From Gammaproteobacteria bacterium (GTDB lineage Bacteria > Pseudomonadota > Gammaproteobacteria > Xanthomonadales > Marinicellaceae), in contig JAWLAO010000002.1 in NCBI GenBank assembly GCA_041395445.1, forward strand, positions 372,001-436,000: 64,000 nt of DNA, read 5' to 3'. The position numbers were made by a program, and so were the translations under genes. Numbering within the stretch: position 1 is the stretch's first letter; every line of letters starts with the position of its first letter. The notes beneath the pieces were generated by a model that was given only the letters and a program-made list of their open reading frames with translations, was not told the origin of the DNA and searched no databases. This document shows, one piece after another, positions 1 through 9,260 of the stretch.

Positions 1-682
1 AATCATTACCATCAACCTGAATACTCGGCAATCCGCCGGCGATTCCTTTTTGTGCCAAAGTCTGACCGCTACTTTGTTTCTTTCTGGGAACTGAAATCGC
101 CCAGCCATTATTCACAATCACCAAAACCATCGGTAATTTAAATGCACTGGCTGCATTGATAGATTCCAGAAAATCACCTTTGGAACTTCCACCATCACCA
201 ATTACAGTCACAGCACAGCGTGGCTCTTTGCGCAGTTTGAATGCTAAAGCAGCTCCTGCTGCGTGCATGTTTTGAGTAGCAATTGGCACACACCAGGGAA
301 AATCATGAGCCGGACCGGAAAAATTACTTCCACGCTCGTCACCACCCCAATAAAGCAAAACTTCTGACATTTTGACACCCCGATAAAATTGTGCGCCGTA
401 CTCACGATACATAGGTGCAAATACATCTTCGTATTTCATCGCAGCACCGATTGCCACATGAATCGCCTCATGCCCCAAGCTAGATGCATAAGTTCCCAGT
501 TTTCCGGTTCTTTGTAGTGAAATGGCTTTGGCATCGAAAATTCTTGTCATTACCATTAGTTTATAAAGTGATTTGATTTTGTCGAAATCAGTAGCGAGGT
601 CGGTTTTATTTATTCCGACCAGCTCACCGCTCGGCGACAAATGCTGGACATAATCCACACTAAAAGATGCAACTTTTGTCAC
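1..682 (-). CDS. pdhA: Pyruvate/2-oxoacid dehydrogenase E1 component, alpha subunit (partial)
   Basis: Thiamine-diphosphate enzyme that decarboxylates pyruvate (or a branched-chain 2-oxoacid) as the alpha chain of an alpha2beta2 E1. Only the first 227 codons are here; the 3' end lies beyond the left edge. I translated it from the reverse strand. It starts at a GTG at 682 with GGAG eight bases upstream. Seen: the substrate-channel stretch TYASSLGHEAIHVAIGAA, the YREYG segment, and the ThDP motif GDGGSSKGDF followed about 30 residues later by NNGW. The separate-alpha-subunit form is usual for Gram-positive-type and acetoin or branched-chain complexes, so the exact substrate cannot be fixed without the E1-beta and E2 genes, which should lie further left. 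A TATAAT at 762-757 could be its -10, but no good -35 is visible. Confidence 0.88.
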   Translation of the reverse strand, partial: MTKVASFSVDYVQHLSPSGELVGINKTDLATDFDKIKSLYKLMVMTRIFDAKAISLQRTGKLGTYASSLGHEAIHVAIGAAMKYEDVFAPMYREYGAQFYRGVKMSEVLLYWGGDERGSNFSGPAHDFPWCVPIATQNMHAAGAALAFKLRKEPRCAVTVIGDGGSSKGDFLESINAASAFKLPMVLVIVNNGWAISVPRKKQSSGQTLAQKGIAGGLPSIQVDGND

Positions 683-1060
683 GGTTATTTTCTCCGGTTG
701 ATGATTGATAGAGAAGAAATTATCAATCCAGTGTTAATGTATATTTTTGGTGCAACATTATAATCTAAAAACCACCGAAAAGCAGGTAAAAGTTGCTGTC
801 ATTAATGAAAGTGTTTTAAAAATTGATGAATAGGAAATATTAAACTTTTACAATCTCGATCAAGCCAAATAACTCCACGTCATCTCGACTAAGAGAAGCG
901 CATGGAGAAATCTCATAAAGGATTTCTCGATTCACTTCGTTCACTCAAAATGACGTTTTTTAGTTCACTAACTCGAAATATTAAACTTTTTCAGAAATGA
1001 CGAGTTTTTTGAATTTATCAATTTCATTCAGCATGACAACGTCACGCTATGCTAATAACT
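683..1060. other. Intergenic region between pdhA and the psd operon
   Basis: No coding sequence is seen. It holds the upstream region of the leftward pdhA gene, a 78-bp dispersed repeat (878-955), and a 16-bp direct repeat, GAAATATTAAACTTTT, at 834-849 and 975-990 that flanks the dispersed repeat. The region may also serve as the 3' end of the leftward gene ending at 1061. Confidence 0.6.
878..955. repeat. Dispersed intergenic repeat, copy 1
   Basis: The element begins CGTCAT and ends ATGACG, so its tips are inverted. A second copy lies at 49691-49765. Shared segments include CGTCATCTC, CATGGA, GATTTCTC and ATTCACTTCGTTCA. The two copies are 78 and 75 bp and clearly homologous. It is probably a member of a genome-wide noncoding repeat family. 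Confidence 0.7.
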
Positions 1061-1792
1061 TTAAATCTGATCTGAGGTGATTCGGGGTTTGTATTCCAGG
1101 TTAAGGAGTTTTCTGATGTTGTAAATCGGTACGCCTTGAGTGTAACGCAGGTGAAAGTATTTATTAAACTCATCTTCGGATTCGATGATAGAGCATTTAT
1201 ATTCTTCGGCAAATTTCTCTCTTTTTGTGCTTGTCCATAAAGTGGCATCAATTTTGGCATGAGGATCTTTAAATGTTTGATCTTCAATTAAATTTTCATC
1301 AATTTCAAAGACATGGTTGTCAAGTGGTGTTCGTAAAATATAATGTCCTAAATCCGATAAAAGAATTTGTAACTGGCAATAAGGTTTAAAGCCATAGTAC
1401 ACATTTTCATGCTCGTTAGGGGCTTTTTTTAAGAATACCAAAAAGCGTTGTCCTTCATTTTCTCTGTCCGGATAATAGCAAACATTATCATCGAATCCTT
1501 GTGCTAATACGGCAATCTTTTCGCCTTTGGTGGTTCCTTTATAACCCACATGAATGTCCAAAAAACCATATCCTTTGACATTGATTTTTCTTTGTTGCTC
1601 ATATTCGATATTGGCCACCTGCGCAATTGCGACTATATCTGCCCATTTCGTTGCTTCGGCGAAAGATTTGAGTTCCGGTGCTTGAATTTCTTCTTTTTCC
1701 TTACGGAATAAATCGTCTCTTGTTGGTAAGAATTTGGTTTGAGCCAATATTGTCAATGGAAATAAAATGGAAACAAGTAAAAGTCGAATCAT
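1061..1792 (-). CDS. Exported protein of unknown function
   Basis: I do not recognise the family. The 243-residue product begins with a signal peptide (MIRLLLVSILFPLTILAQ), so it is probably periplasmic or secreted. Residues of about 45-125 alternate short hydrophobic runs with charged turns, around IVAIAQVANIEY and FLVFLKK, which suggests a beta-rich fold. The rest is mixed and rich in charged residues, with two cysteines that could pair. It starts 3 bp after the psd stop codon, so it is very likely translated from the sco1-psd mRNA as the last gene. That position does not by itself define a role. Confidence 0.75.
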   Translation of the reverse strand: MIRLLLVSILFPLTILAQTKFLPTRDDLFRKEKEEIQAPELKSFAEATKWADIVAIAQVANIEYEQQRKINVKGYGFLDIHVGYKGTTKGEKIAVLAQGFDDNVCYYPDRENEGQRFLVFLKKAPNEHENVYYGFKPYCQLQILLSDLGHYILRTPLDNHVFEIDENLIEDQTFKDPHAKIDATLWTSTKREKFAEEYKCSIIESEDEFNKYFHLRYTQGVPIYNIRKLLNLEYKPRITSDQI

Positions 1793-1795
1793 GGT

Positions 1796-2647
1796 TTATT
1801 TTAAAATTGTTGCTATTTTTTCACCAAATTGGACTGTTTGACCGGCTTTTAGTTCCTTTTCAAAAGAGATGGAATTTTTTGGAAACAACATAATAACTGT
1901 TGAGCCCATGTTGAAGCGTCCCAGTTCATCCCCTTTTTGCAATTTTGTGTTTTCGTTGAGTGGCACTTCCTGAACTTTTTTGGCATAAGGTGGTGTGACA
2001 ACTCCGTTAAAAACGGTTTCCATGCTTGATACAAAGATTGCTCCAACCAAAACAAAGGCGATCTCACCAATTTCAGTTTGTAAATAGCAGACCAACCTTT
2101 CATTGCGGGCAAAAAGTCTGGGGATGCTTTCCGCTGTCCAGTTAGCAACACTAAAAAGTCTGCCTGGAACATGAACAGTTTTTTTAACATCACAATCTAT
2201 CGGAGCATGCATTCGGTGATAGTCTTTCGGGGAAAGATAGATGGTTGCAAATTCTCCATCTGTAAATAGTTTGGCTTTCTCGTCACCACAAGCCAGCAAT
2301 TCTTTGACGGTGTAATCAAAGCCTTTGGCTTGAAAAATTCTTCCGTCTGTAATTTTGCCACATTGGCTGATTGCTCCATCAACCGGTGAAATCAAGCTGT
2401 CATTGGCTTTATCAACCGTACGAGCTTCGGGTTTTAATTGACGGGTAAAGAATGCATTAAAATGTTTATAGTCATCAATATTTTCTGAAATGGCTTCCGA
2501 TAAATTCACGTTATAGGCTTTGATAATCTTTTTGATAACGAAATTTTTGAATTTACGGTTTTCAATTCGCATGATTTTATGCACGATTTTTGACAAAAAC
2601 CGATGCGGTAATATATATTGGAAAAAGGTGTAAATTGCAGTTTTCAT
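1796..2647 (-). CDS. psd: Phosphatidylserine decarboxylase proenzyme
   Basis: Converts phosphatidylserine to phosphatidylethanolamine at the inner membrane, the last step of PE synthesis. The 283-residue length fits the bacterial type I enzyme. The self-cleavage site is visible near the C-terminus as FNMGSTVIML: cleavage between Gly and Ser makes the pyruvoyl prosthetic group. The first residue of the usual LGST is Met here, a conservative change. SPVDG and the DYHRMHAP segment are further family landmarks. The start codon overlaps the sco1 stop as ATGA, so the two are translationally coupled. Confidence 0.97.
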   Translation of the reverse strand: MKTAIYTFFQYILPHRFLSKIVHKIMRIENRKFKNFVIKKIIKAYNVNLSEAISENIDDYKHFNAFFTRQLKPEARTVDKANDSLISPVDGAISQCGKITDGRIFQAKGFDYTVKELLACGDEKAKLFTDGEFATIYLSPKDYHRMHAPIDCDVKKTVHVPGRLFSVANWTAESIPRLFARNERLVCYLQTEIGEIAFVLVGAIFVSSMETVFNGVVTPPYAKKVQEVPLNENTKLQKGDELGRFNMGSTVIMLFPKNSISFEKELKAGQTVQFGEKIATILK

Positions 2648-3276
2648 GATTCAGCAGACAATAATTTATCCAAATCAGTTGCAATGGCATTAGCTTCATG
2701 CGGTGAGCTGAAAATTCCGTGCAATTTCTTTTGCGGATTAATTAGAAATATCGCAGCGGTATGATCGACAATATAATTGAGGTCGCCTTTTTCATGATCA
2801 GCAATGTAATAAGCCACCCCAATTTGCGTAGCAATCTTATGAATATTATCTTCGTCTGAAGTTGCTGCATTAAAATCTTCGTTGAAGAATGTGATGTAGT
2901 TCTTTAAAAGTTCAGGATTGTCCCTTTCAGGGTCAACCGATACGAATAAAACCTTTGGTTTTTTCTCTGATTTCAGCAACTTAAATGTTTTTTGCAATTC
3001 TGTCAATGTGGTTGGGCAAACATCCGGACAATGGGTATAGCCAAAGAATATCAGCGTCCATTCATCTGCAAAACTGTTTTCGGTTATCTTTTCATTGTTT
3101 TGATTTGTTAACTCAAAACCTGAAATCGCTTTTGGCGAGGGATATAACTTCAAAGTAGTGTATTTAATTTCGTCTTCGTCATCGAAATAATATATAGAAG
3201 CAAACAAACCGGCAATTGCTGCTATTAATGCAAACACTGGTAGAATTAATTTGTTACTATTTTGAGAATCGCTCAT
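2644..3276 (-). CDS. Sco1/SenC/PrrC family copper chaperone
   Basis: Thioredoxin-fold protein that delivers copper to the CuA centre of cytochrome c oxidase, anchored in the inner membrane and facing the periplasm. Seen: an N-terminal membrane anchor (LILPVFALIAAIAGLFASIY), the copper-binding CPDVC motif after FFGYTH, and the distal ligand histidine in DHTAAIF. I start it at the ATG at 3276 (MSDSQNSNK), which puts the anchor where the family has it; a longer reading from 3309 or 3327 would add an odd leader. It heads a leftward operon with psd and is divergent from prmB, with 65 bp between starts. Confidence 0.93.
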   Translation of the reverse strand: MSDSQNSNKLILPVFALIAAIAGLFASIYYFDDEDEIKYTTLKLYPSPKAISGFELTNQNNEKITENSFADEWTLIFFGYTHCPDVCPTTLTELQKTFKLLKSEKKPKVLFVSVDPERDNPELLKNYITFFNEDFNAATSDEDNIHKIATQIGVAYYIADHEKGDLNYIVDHTAAIFLINPQKKLHGIFSSPHEANAIATDLDKLLSAES

Positions 3277-3341
3277 AAAATATTTGACTAATGTAAAAAC
3301 AATAGGCATTGTACGTTTTTTTTGCAAAACTTACAGACCTG

Positions 3342-4253
3342 GTGACAAAAGAACAGCTATTTATTCATCTTGTAGAAGAACTTTCATCCACCGACTTGTT
3401 CTTTGGACATTCGGCGATTGATGCGGAAGATGAAGCGATGATGATTTTGATGCATTTGTTTAATGAATCTACAAGCGAGGTGTTAAATAGCGGGAGTTCT
3501 GACGTTTCTGAGACTATTGTCAATCAAGCCGAACAAATTTGTTATCAGCGAATTTCTCAAAGAAAGCCATTGGCCTATATCATAAAAAAGGCTTGGTTTT
3601 GTGGGATGGAATTCAAAGTTGATGAAAGGGCTTTGGTTCCTCGCTCACCCATTGCCGAGCTCATTCAAAATCAATTTAAACCTTGGTTTAGCAAAGAAAA
3701 TCAGTCATGTACAGCATTGGATTTGTGCACCGGAAGTGGTTGTATTGGCATCAGCATGTCCATTTTTATGGAAAACATGAAAGTTGATATTTCTGATATT
3801 AGCATGGAAGCTCTTCAATTAGCTGATGAAAATATTAAGAAATACAATTTGGAAAACCAAGTCAAAGCGATTCATTCTGATTTGTTTGAAAATATCACCG
3901 GCAAATATGATTTGATTGTGACGAATCCGCCCTATGTCAGTAATGATGAATTTGCAGAACTTCCGCAAGAATATTTTGCCGAGCCCAAACTGGGATTGGT
4001 GAGTGAAAATAGCGGATTGGATATTCCTGTGAGAATTCTGTTACGGGCGGCGGACTATCTGACCGAAGATGGTTTGTTATTCCTTGAAGTTGGTTATAGT
4101 GACGAGCTTTTGAATGATACTTTTCCTGAAATTGATTTCGAATGGATTGAGTTTTTGAACGGAGGTGAGGGTGTTTGTGTATTTAGCCGAGAAAAATTGT
4201 TAGAATACCAGCCTGTGTTTTCAAAATTTATCCAACAGCAAAATGTCTTATAA
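3342..4253 (+). CDS. prmB: 50S ribosomal protein L3 glutamine methyltransferase
   Basis: N5-methylates a glutamine of ribosomal protein L3 using SAM. Seen: LVPRSPIAELI, the SAM-binding CTGSGCIGIS, and the catalytic NPPY in VTNPPYVSNDEF that binds the substrate glutamine. KAWFCGMEFKVDERALVPR matches PrmB better than the release-factor enzyme PrmC. I prefer the GTG at 3342 (VTKEQLFIHL), giving 303 residues, close to the E. coli protein; a TTG at 3309 would add eleven residues. The end overlaps aroC by 11 bp, and prmB-aroC is a conserved gammaproteobacterial pair. Confidence 0.95.
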   Translation: MTKEQLFIHLVEELSSTDLFFGHSAIDAEDEAMMILMHLFNESTSEVLNSGSSDVSETIVNQAEQICYQRISQRKPLAYIIKKAWFCGMEFKVDERALVPRSPIAELIQNQFKPWFSKENQSCTALDLCTGSGCIGISMSIFMENMKVDISDISMEALQLADENIKKYNLENQVKAIHSDLFENITGKYDLIVTNPPYVSNDEFAELPQEYFAEPKLGLVSENSGLDIPVRILLRAADYLTEDGLLFLEVGYSDELLNDTFPEIDFEWIEFLNGGEGVCVFSREKLLEYQPVFSKFIQQQNVL

Positions 4254-5307
4254 TTCATTCGGAAAATTACTAACCGTTACCACATTTGGCGAGAGTCACG
4301 GGCCAATGATTGGTTGCGTGATCGATGGATTTCCACCCAATATGGAAATTTCCGAAGAGGAAATTAAGCTAGAATTGATTCGCCGGGCAACAGGTCGTTC
4401 CAGACACACTTCACAGCGTAAGGAAAAAGACGATGTGAAAATTGTCTCTGGAGTTTTTGAGGGTAAAACAACCGGAATGCCGATTGCTTTGTTGATTGAA
4501 AATACCGATGCGCGCTCAAAAGATTACAGCGATATCAAAGACTTATTCCGTCCCGGCCATGCGGATTACACCTATCATCACAAATACGGAATTCGTGATT
4601 ATCGAGGTGGTGGACGTTCTTCGGCTCGGGAAACAACTATGCGAGTCGCAGCCGGAGCATTGGCAAAAAAGTGGCTGAAATTGAAATTTAATATTGAAAT
4701 TACCGGTTGGCTTTCGCAGATAGGTGACATTGAAGTCAATATGGAGAATTTATCAGAAACAAATAACAACCCTTTCTTTTGCCCGAATCAATCTCAAATT
4801 CAACAATTAGAAGGCTACATGGATGAATTGCGTAAATCTGGTGATTCTGTTGGTGCAAAAATTTCGGTTCAGGCAACGAATGTTCCTGTTGGCTTGGGAG
4901 AACCTGTTTATGGAAAACTCGATGCAGAAATCGCCTTGGCAATGATGAGCGTCAATGCCACTAAAGGTGTTGAAATTGGAGCCGGTTTTAATTCGGTGAG
5001 TCAAAAAGGCTCGGTTCATCGAGATGAAATTGTTGAAAGTGAGTTTCAATCCAATCATGCCGGAGGAATCTTAGGTGGAATCAGCAGTGGTCAGGATGTA
5101 TTGGCTCATGTGGCGTTTAAACCCACTTCCAGTTTAAGAATTCCTGCACAGACTATTGATATCAATGGTAATTCAGCAACTGTTGTCACCAAGGGCAGAC
5201 ATGATCCTTGTGTGGGAATTCGTGCTGTTCCGATTGTTGAGGCAATGCTTGCTTTGGTGATTATGGATCATATTTTAAGGCACAATGCAATTTGTGGAAA
5301 ATATTAA
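4243..5307 (+). CDS. aroC: Chorismate synthase
   Basis: Converts EPSP to chorismate with reduced FMN, the last step of the shikimate pathway and the entry to Trp, Phe, Tyr, folate and ubiquinone. The 354 residues match the usual length. Seen: the N-terminal FGESHGPMIGCVIDGFPP, the phosphate-binding RGGGRSSARET, and SNHAGGILGGISSGQD. It overlaps prmB and is followed 7 bp later by asd, so three housekeeping genes appear to share a transcript. The trp genes downstream use its product. Confidence 0.98.
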   Translation: MSYNSFGKLLTVTTFGESHGPMIGCVIDGFPPNMEISEEEIKLELIRRATGRSRHTSQRKEKDDVKIVSGVFEGKTTGMPIALLIENTDARSKDYSDIKDLFRPGHADYTYHHKYGIRDYRGGGRSSARETTMRVAAGALAKKWLKLKFNIEITGWLSQIGDIEVNMENLSETNNNPFFCPNQSQIQQLEGYMDELRKSGDSVGAKISVQATNVPVGLGEPVYGKLDAEIALAMMSVNATKGVEIGAGFNSVSQKGSVHRDEIVESEFQSNHAGGILGGISSGQDVLAHVAFKPTSSLRIPAQTIDINGNSATVVTKGRHDPCVGIRAVPIVEAMLALVIMDHILRHNAICGKY

Positions 5308-5314
5308 TTAGCTT

Positions 5315-6334
5315 ATGAAAAAATATAATGTAGCTGTTGTGGGAGCGACCGGTGCTGTTGGTAGTGTGATGCTTTCAATACTTCATGAAAGAAAATTTCC
5401 TGTAGAGAATGTTTATGCTTTGGCGAGTGCTAACAGTGTTAATAAATCAGTACTTTTCGGTAATAAAAAATTGAAAGTTCAGGATTTGTCCGAGTTTGAC
5501 TTTTCAAAAGCAGATATTGCACTATTTTCAGCCGGAGCATCTGTTTCGTCAGTTTATGCACCTAAAGCCGGAAACTCTGGTTGTGTTGTGATTGATAACA
5601 CTTCGTTTTTTCGTAGAGAAGAAGATATTCCATTAGTCGTTCCTGAAGTTAACCCTGAACAATTAAAAAACTTTAAGCCCAGAAATATCATTGCTAACCC
5701 AAATTGCTCAACGATTCAGATGCTGGTTGCTTTAGCTCCGATTCACCGTGAGGCGACAATTTCAAGAATTAATGTTGCGACTTATCAATCAGTTTCAGGA
5801 GCCGGGCAACAAGGAATTGATGAACTTTCAAAGCAAACAACTTCGTTATTTAATTTTCAGGAATTAAAGCCAAAAGTTTTTAGTAAAGACATTGCCTTTA
5901 ATGTGATTCCACAAATTGATCAGTTTCAGGACAATGGTTACACTAAAGAAGAAATGAAAATGATATGGGAAACTCAGAAAATTCTTGATAAAAACATTCT
6001 GGTTAACCCAACTTGTGTTCGTGTTCCGGTTTTTTACGGACATTCTGAAGCCGTTCATATCGAAACCGTTAAACCCATCACAGTTGAGAAAGTCAAACAA
6101 CTTTTAAAATCAGCACCGGGAGTTGAATTGTTGGATAATCCTGAAAAGATGGAATTTCCAACACCCAAAGTGAATTGTGCAGGTAACGACCCTGTGTATG
6201 TGGGTAGAATCCGAAAAGATATATCCATAGAGAACGGTATCAACCTTTGGATTGTGTCCGATAATATTCGCAAAGGGGCTGCATTAAATAGCGTGCAAAT
6301 AGCTGAAGAAATGATAAAAATGCAGCTTATTTAG
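5315..6334 (+). CDS. asd: Aspartate-semialdehyde dehydrogenase
   Basis: Reduces aspartyl phosphate to aspartate semialdehyde with NADPH, feeding lysine/diaminopimelate, threonine and methionine synthesis. Seen: nucleotide-binding VVGATGAVGSVML at the N-terminus, the catalytic cysteine in NPNCSTIQM near residue 131, QSVSGAGQQG, and RVPVFYGHSEAVH carrying the substrate Arg and catalytic His. These intact residues separate it from the Usg paralogue often found beside it. At 339 residues it is the shorter Asd form, not the roughly 367-residue E. coli type. It precedes fimV as in Pseudomonas-like genomes. Confidence 0.96.
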   Translation: MKKYNVAVVGATGAVGSVMLSILHERKFPVENVYALASANSVNKSVLFGNKKLKVQDLSEFDFSKADIALFSAGASVSSVYAPKAGNSGCVVIDNTSFFRREEDIPLVVPEVNPEQLKNFKPRNIIANPNCSTIQMLVALAPIHREATISRINVATYQSVSGAGQQGIDELSKQTTSLFNFQELKPKVFSKDIAFNVIPQIDQFQDNGYTKEEMKMIWETQKILDKNILVNPTCVRVPVFYGHSEAVHIETVKPITVEKVKQLLKSAPGVELLDNPEKMEFPTPKVNCAGNDPVYVGRIRKDISIENGINLWIVSDNIRKGAALNSVQIAEEMIKMQLI

Positions 6335-6443
6335 TAACTTAGACTATTTTTTTAATATAAATTATTGGATTGTTCATAAGATTTGGTTAATATTGTTGTC
6401 ATATTTGAATTGAATAACTTCATTGGGATGTTTGGAGACATAA

Positions 6444-9185
6444 ATGAATAAGACTTTTAGAAAATTAATTCTTCCTGCAAGTATATTGGCTTCGTTGCAA
6501 GTTAATGCACTGGGGTTAGGGAATTTGCAGGTTAACTCAGCTTTAGATGAGGTCTTGGATGGAAAAATTCCTCTGGTTGCCGACAGTACTGAAGATTTAA
6601 GCGGTATAAAAGTTGGTTTAGCGACATCTGAAGATTATGAAAGAGTTGATTTAGACAAATCTTATGTTCCTGCAAATATCAAAATTGAAGTTTTAGAAGA
6701 AGATGGTAATAAATTTATCAGCTTGTCATCTGAAGGACCGGTTAGTGAGCCGATTATTTCATTGTTGTTATCTGTTGACTGGGCGAATGGGCATTTGTTG
6801 AGAGAGTACACTGTTTTATTGGATCCACCATTATTCAATAATACTCAGATTGAACAAAATTATTCTCAACCGGTTCAAACAAATACCTATCAACAAAATC
6901 AAAGTTTTGACGAAGGTGAATCCCCAACTTCTACTAGCTCAACTCAAACAACGATTTCTCCAACACCTCAAACATCAAGTTCAAACTCAGAAAGTTCTTA
7001 CAACTCATCAAGTATGGGAAGTAAAAAAGTCACCGTTGAAGCCGGTGACACTTTATGGAGAATAGCGAATCAACACAATAGCGGATATGGTTCGCCTCAA
7101 CAAATGATGGTTGCGATTTTTAACAACAATCCAGCTGCATTTAATAACAATGATATGAATCAATTGCGTAAAGGAGCTGTTCTTGATATTCCGGATGCTG
7201 ATGAAGTCACAATGATTTCAAAATCAGAAGCCTTGTCTCAAGTCAAATCACAAACGGCTAGTTTTTCGCGTTTACAAACAGAAAATGATTATCAAACCGG
7301 CGATTCAGGTTCAGACAAAGATTACGGCATTGAGTTAGTTCCTCCGAGACAATCAGAGTCGGGAAATTCCGGAAATACATCAGGCAGCAATGCTCTCCAA
7401 AAGCAATATGAAAAATCATTGTCTGATTTGGCTCTGGCAAGAGAAGAGTTGGCAAGCGCCACTCAAGAAAATCTTGAATTGTCAGACAGAGTAAAGGAGC
7501 TGGAAAAAATTGTAAAAGATCAGGAGCTGGCATTATCTCTGAAGGACGACGATTTAGCATTATTGCAAAAGCAAGTTGAAGATGCTACTAACACATCTGA
7601 TGATGTTTGGGGAGATTCTCAAGCAGATAACACGTTGACAGATGCAGAGAATTCTGAAATTGATGCTGAAATTGAACAAAGTGAAGATGATGCAACAACA
7701 GATGCAGAGGGTTACACCTTAACAGATGAAACAACAAGTGACGAATTATCTGATGACTCTACTAGCGAGAGCGACACAGAAAACACTGATATAGCTAGTA
7801 ATGACACTAATGATGACTCGTTACAGATTTCAGATGTTAATGATGAAAGTGTCGATACTCAACCATCGACTAATAATGCTCAAAACGTACAGTCGCAACC
7901 AGTTAGACAAGAAAAATCATTTCTTGATAAAATCATGGATTATAAATACGAAGGCTTGATTGGTCTGGGTGCAATTTTATTAGCTATTTTTGGTTTCTTG
8001 TTCTTTAAAGGAAGAAACAAAGATGATGAAGACTCAGGTGATTTCCTCGATACTATTGGAAGAAAAGAAGTTGAAGAGGACTTATCAGCTGAAGAAGCTC
8101 AAATATTGAATGATGAATTTGATGATTTTGACAACTTTGACTCGGTAGATGAAGAAAAAGCGGATGAATTTTCTGAACTTGAAAATGATTCTGAAGTTTC
8201 AGTTATGGATGATGAAAGCGAGGAGGCAACAGATTTAGATTTGTCCGGTTTGGATGATTTGGACTTGGATGCCGATGAGAAAGTGTCTGATGACGTTGAT
8301 ATGTCAGAAGAGGATTTGGATTTCGATAGTTTCGATGTTCATGAGGATAGCGATGAATCGGATGAAATAGAAAACGAAGAAGATGAAACGTCAGAAGAAT
8401 TTGATTTTGAAAGCGAATCTGAAGACTTGGAATCTGATGAACAAGAAGAACTTAATTTTGACGATTTCAGTTTAGATGATGATTCTGATGACTCTGATGA
8501 CTTGAACAGTGAATCTGAGACTGATTCCGAAGATGATTTGTCATTGGACTTTGATTTAGATAGTCTGGATTTTGATAATGAAGAAAGTACAGAAACAACA
8601 GATGCTGTTGATGATGATACTGAAGAAACATCAGAAGAAGAAATAGTCAGTGAAAACTACGACTTAGAGTTCAACCTTGATTCGGATGAAGAAACTTTAG
8701 AAGAGGTTGCAGAGAGCCAAGAAGAGCTGGAAGATTTGACTTTTGATACTGGTGAGAGAACAATCGTTGAAGAAGAATCTGATGATGAATTTGGTGATTT
8801 GGATTTAGGTGACTTTGAATTTGATTTAGGTGATACAGATGAATCTTCAAGCGAAAATTTAGAAGACAATCTATCCGATGTTAAACTTGATTTGTTAGAC
8901 GAAGAAGACGTTGAAAGTTCAGAAAACGAAGAGTTGACTTTAGACACAGAAGATTCAGAAGCATCTGAAGATACAAATAATGAAGATGGCGAGTTTGATT
9001 TAGGACTTGATTTCGATGGTATCGGTGGCGATGATGCTATTGATACCAAGCTGGATTTAGCAAAAGCTTATTTCGAAATGGGAGATATCGAAGGAGCGAA
9101 ACAAATGCTTGTTGAAATTCTTGATGAAGGCAATGAAGAACAAGTTGCTAAGGCTCAAGAACTCAGTAAAAAGCTGGATTCATAG
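6444..9185 (+). CDS. fimV: FimV-like polar scaffold protein
   Basis: Inner-membrane protein with a periplasmic N-terminus that organises type IV pili and twitching at the cell pole. Order: signal peptide to about residue 22 (ending LQVNALG); FimV N-domain to about 130; Ser/Thr/Gln-rich linker; LysM domain at about 193-255 (VEAGDTLWRIANQHN); coiled coil at about 330-380; one membrane segment near 502-523 (LIGLGAILLAIFGFLFF); a very acidic cytoplasmic region to about 850; then a short conserved C-terminal helical domain (KLDLAKAYFEMGDIEGAKQM). At 913 residues it has the full family layout. The Asp/Glu/Ser-rich part is built of imperfect repeats. Confidence 0.95.
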   Translation: MNKTFRKLILPASILASLQVNALGLGNLQVNSALDEVLDGKIPLVADSTEDLSGIKVGLATSEDYERVDLDKSYVPANIKIEVLEEDGNKFISLSSEGPVSEPIISLLLSVDWANGHLLREYTVLLDPPLFNNTQIEQNYSQPVQTNTYQQNQSFDEGESPTSTSSTQTTISPTPQTSSSNSESSYNSSSMGSKKVTVEAGDTLWRIANQHNSGYGSPQQMMVAIFNNNPAAFNNNDMNQLRKGAVLDIPDADEVTMISKSEALSQVKSQTASFSRLQTENDYQTGDSGSDKDYGIELVPPRQSESGNSGNTSGSNALQKQYEKSLSDLALAREELASATQENLELSDRVKELEKIVKDQELALSLKDDDLALLQKQVEDATNTSDDVWGDSQADNTLTDAENSEIDAEIEQSEDDATTDAEGYTLTDETTSDELSDDSTSESDTENTDIASNDTNDDSLQISDVNDESVDTQPSTNNAQNVQSQPVRQEKSFLDKIMDYKYEGLIGLGAILLAIFGFLFFKGRNKDDEDSGDFLDTIGRKEVEEDLSAEEAQILNDEFDDFDNFDSVDEEKADEFSELENDSEVSVMDDESEEATDLDLSGLDDLDLDADEKVSDDVDMSEEDLDFDSFDVHEDSDESDEIENEEDETSEEFDFESESEDLESDEQEELNFDDFSLDDDSDDSDDLNSESETDSEDDLSLDFDLDSLDFDNEESTETTDAVDDDTEETSEEEIVSENYDLEFNLDSDEETLEEVAESQEELEDLTFDTGERTIVEEESDDEFGDLDLGDFEFDLGDTDESSSENLEDNLSDVKLDLLDEEDVESSENEELTLDTEDSEASEDTNNEDGEFDLGLDFDGIGGDDAIDTKLDLAKAYFEMGDIEGAKQMLVEILDEGNEEQVAKAQELSKKLDS

Positions 9186-9206
9186 CAATCAATTGAAAAA
9201 TACTTC

Positions 9207-9245
9207 AAGGCTACTAAGCAATTCGTTTGGTAGCCTTTGTTTTTA
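9207..9245 (+). terminator. Rho-independent terminator after fimV
   Basis: Stem AAGGCTAC (9207-9214) pairs with GTAGCCTT (9230-9237) across a 15-nt loop, followed by a T-rich run to 9245. It separates fimV from the truA operon. Confidence 0.75.
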
Positions 9246-9260
9246 GATAAATAGTAAATT

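Noticed and set aside
3277..3341. Longer starts for sco1 and prmB that would overlap each other
   Set aside because: Both extensions lack family similarity; the shorter starts give normal N-termini and leave room for divergent promoters.
8657..9049. Long serine-rich open frame on the minus strand inside fimV
   Set aside because: It is the mirror of the acidic Asp/Glu/Ser repeat codons of FimV (GAT/GAA read backwards give Ser-type codons). No ribosome-binding site and no family.
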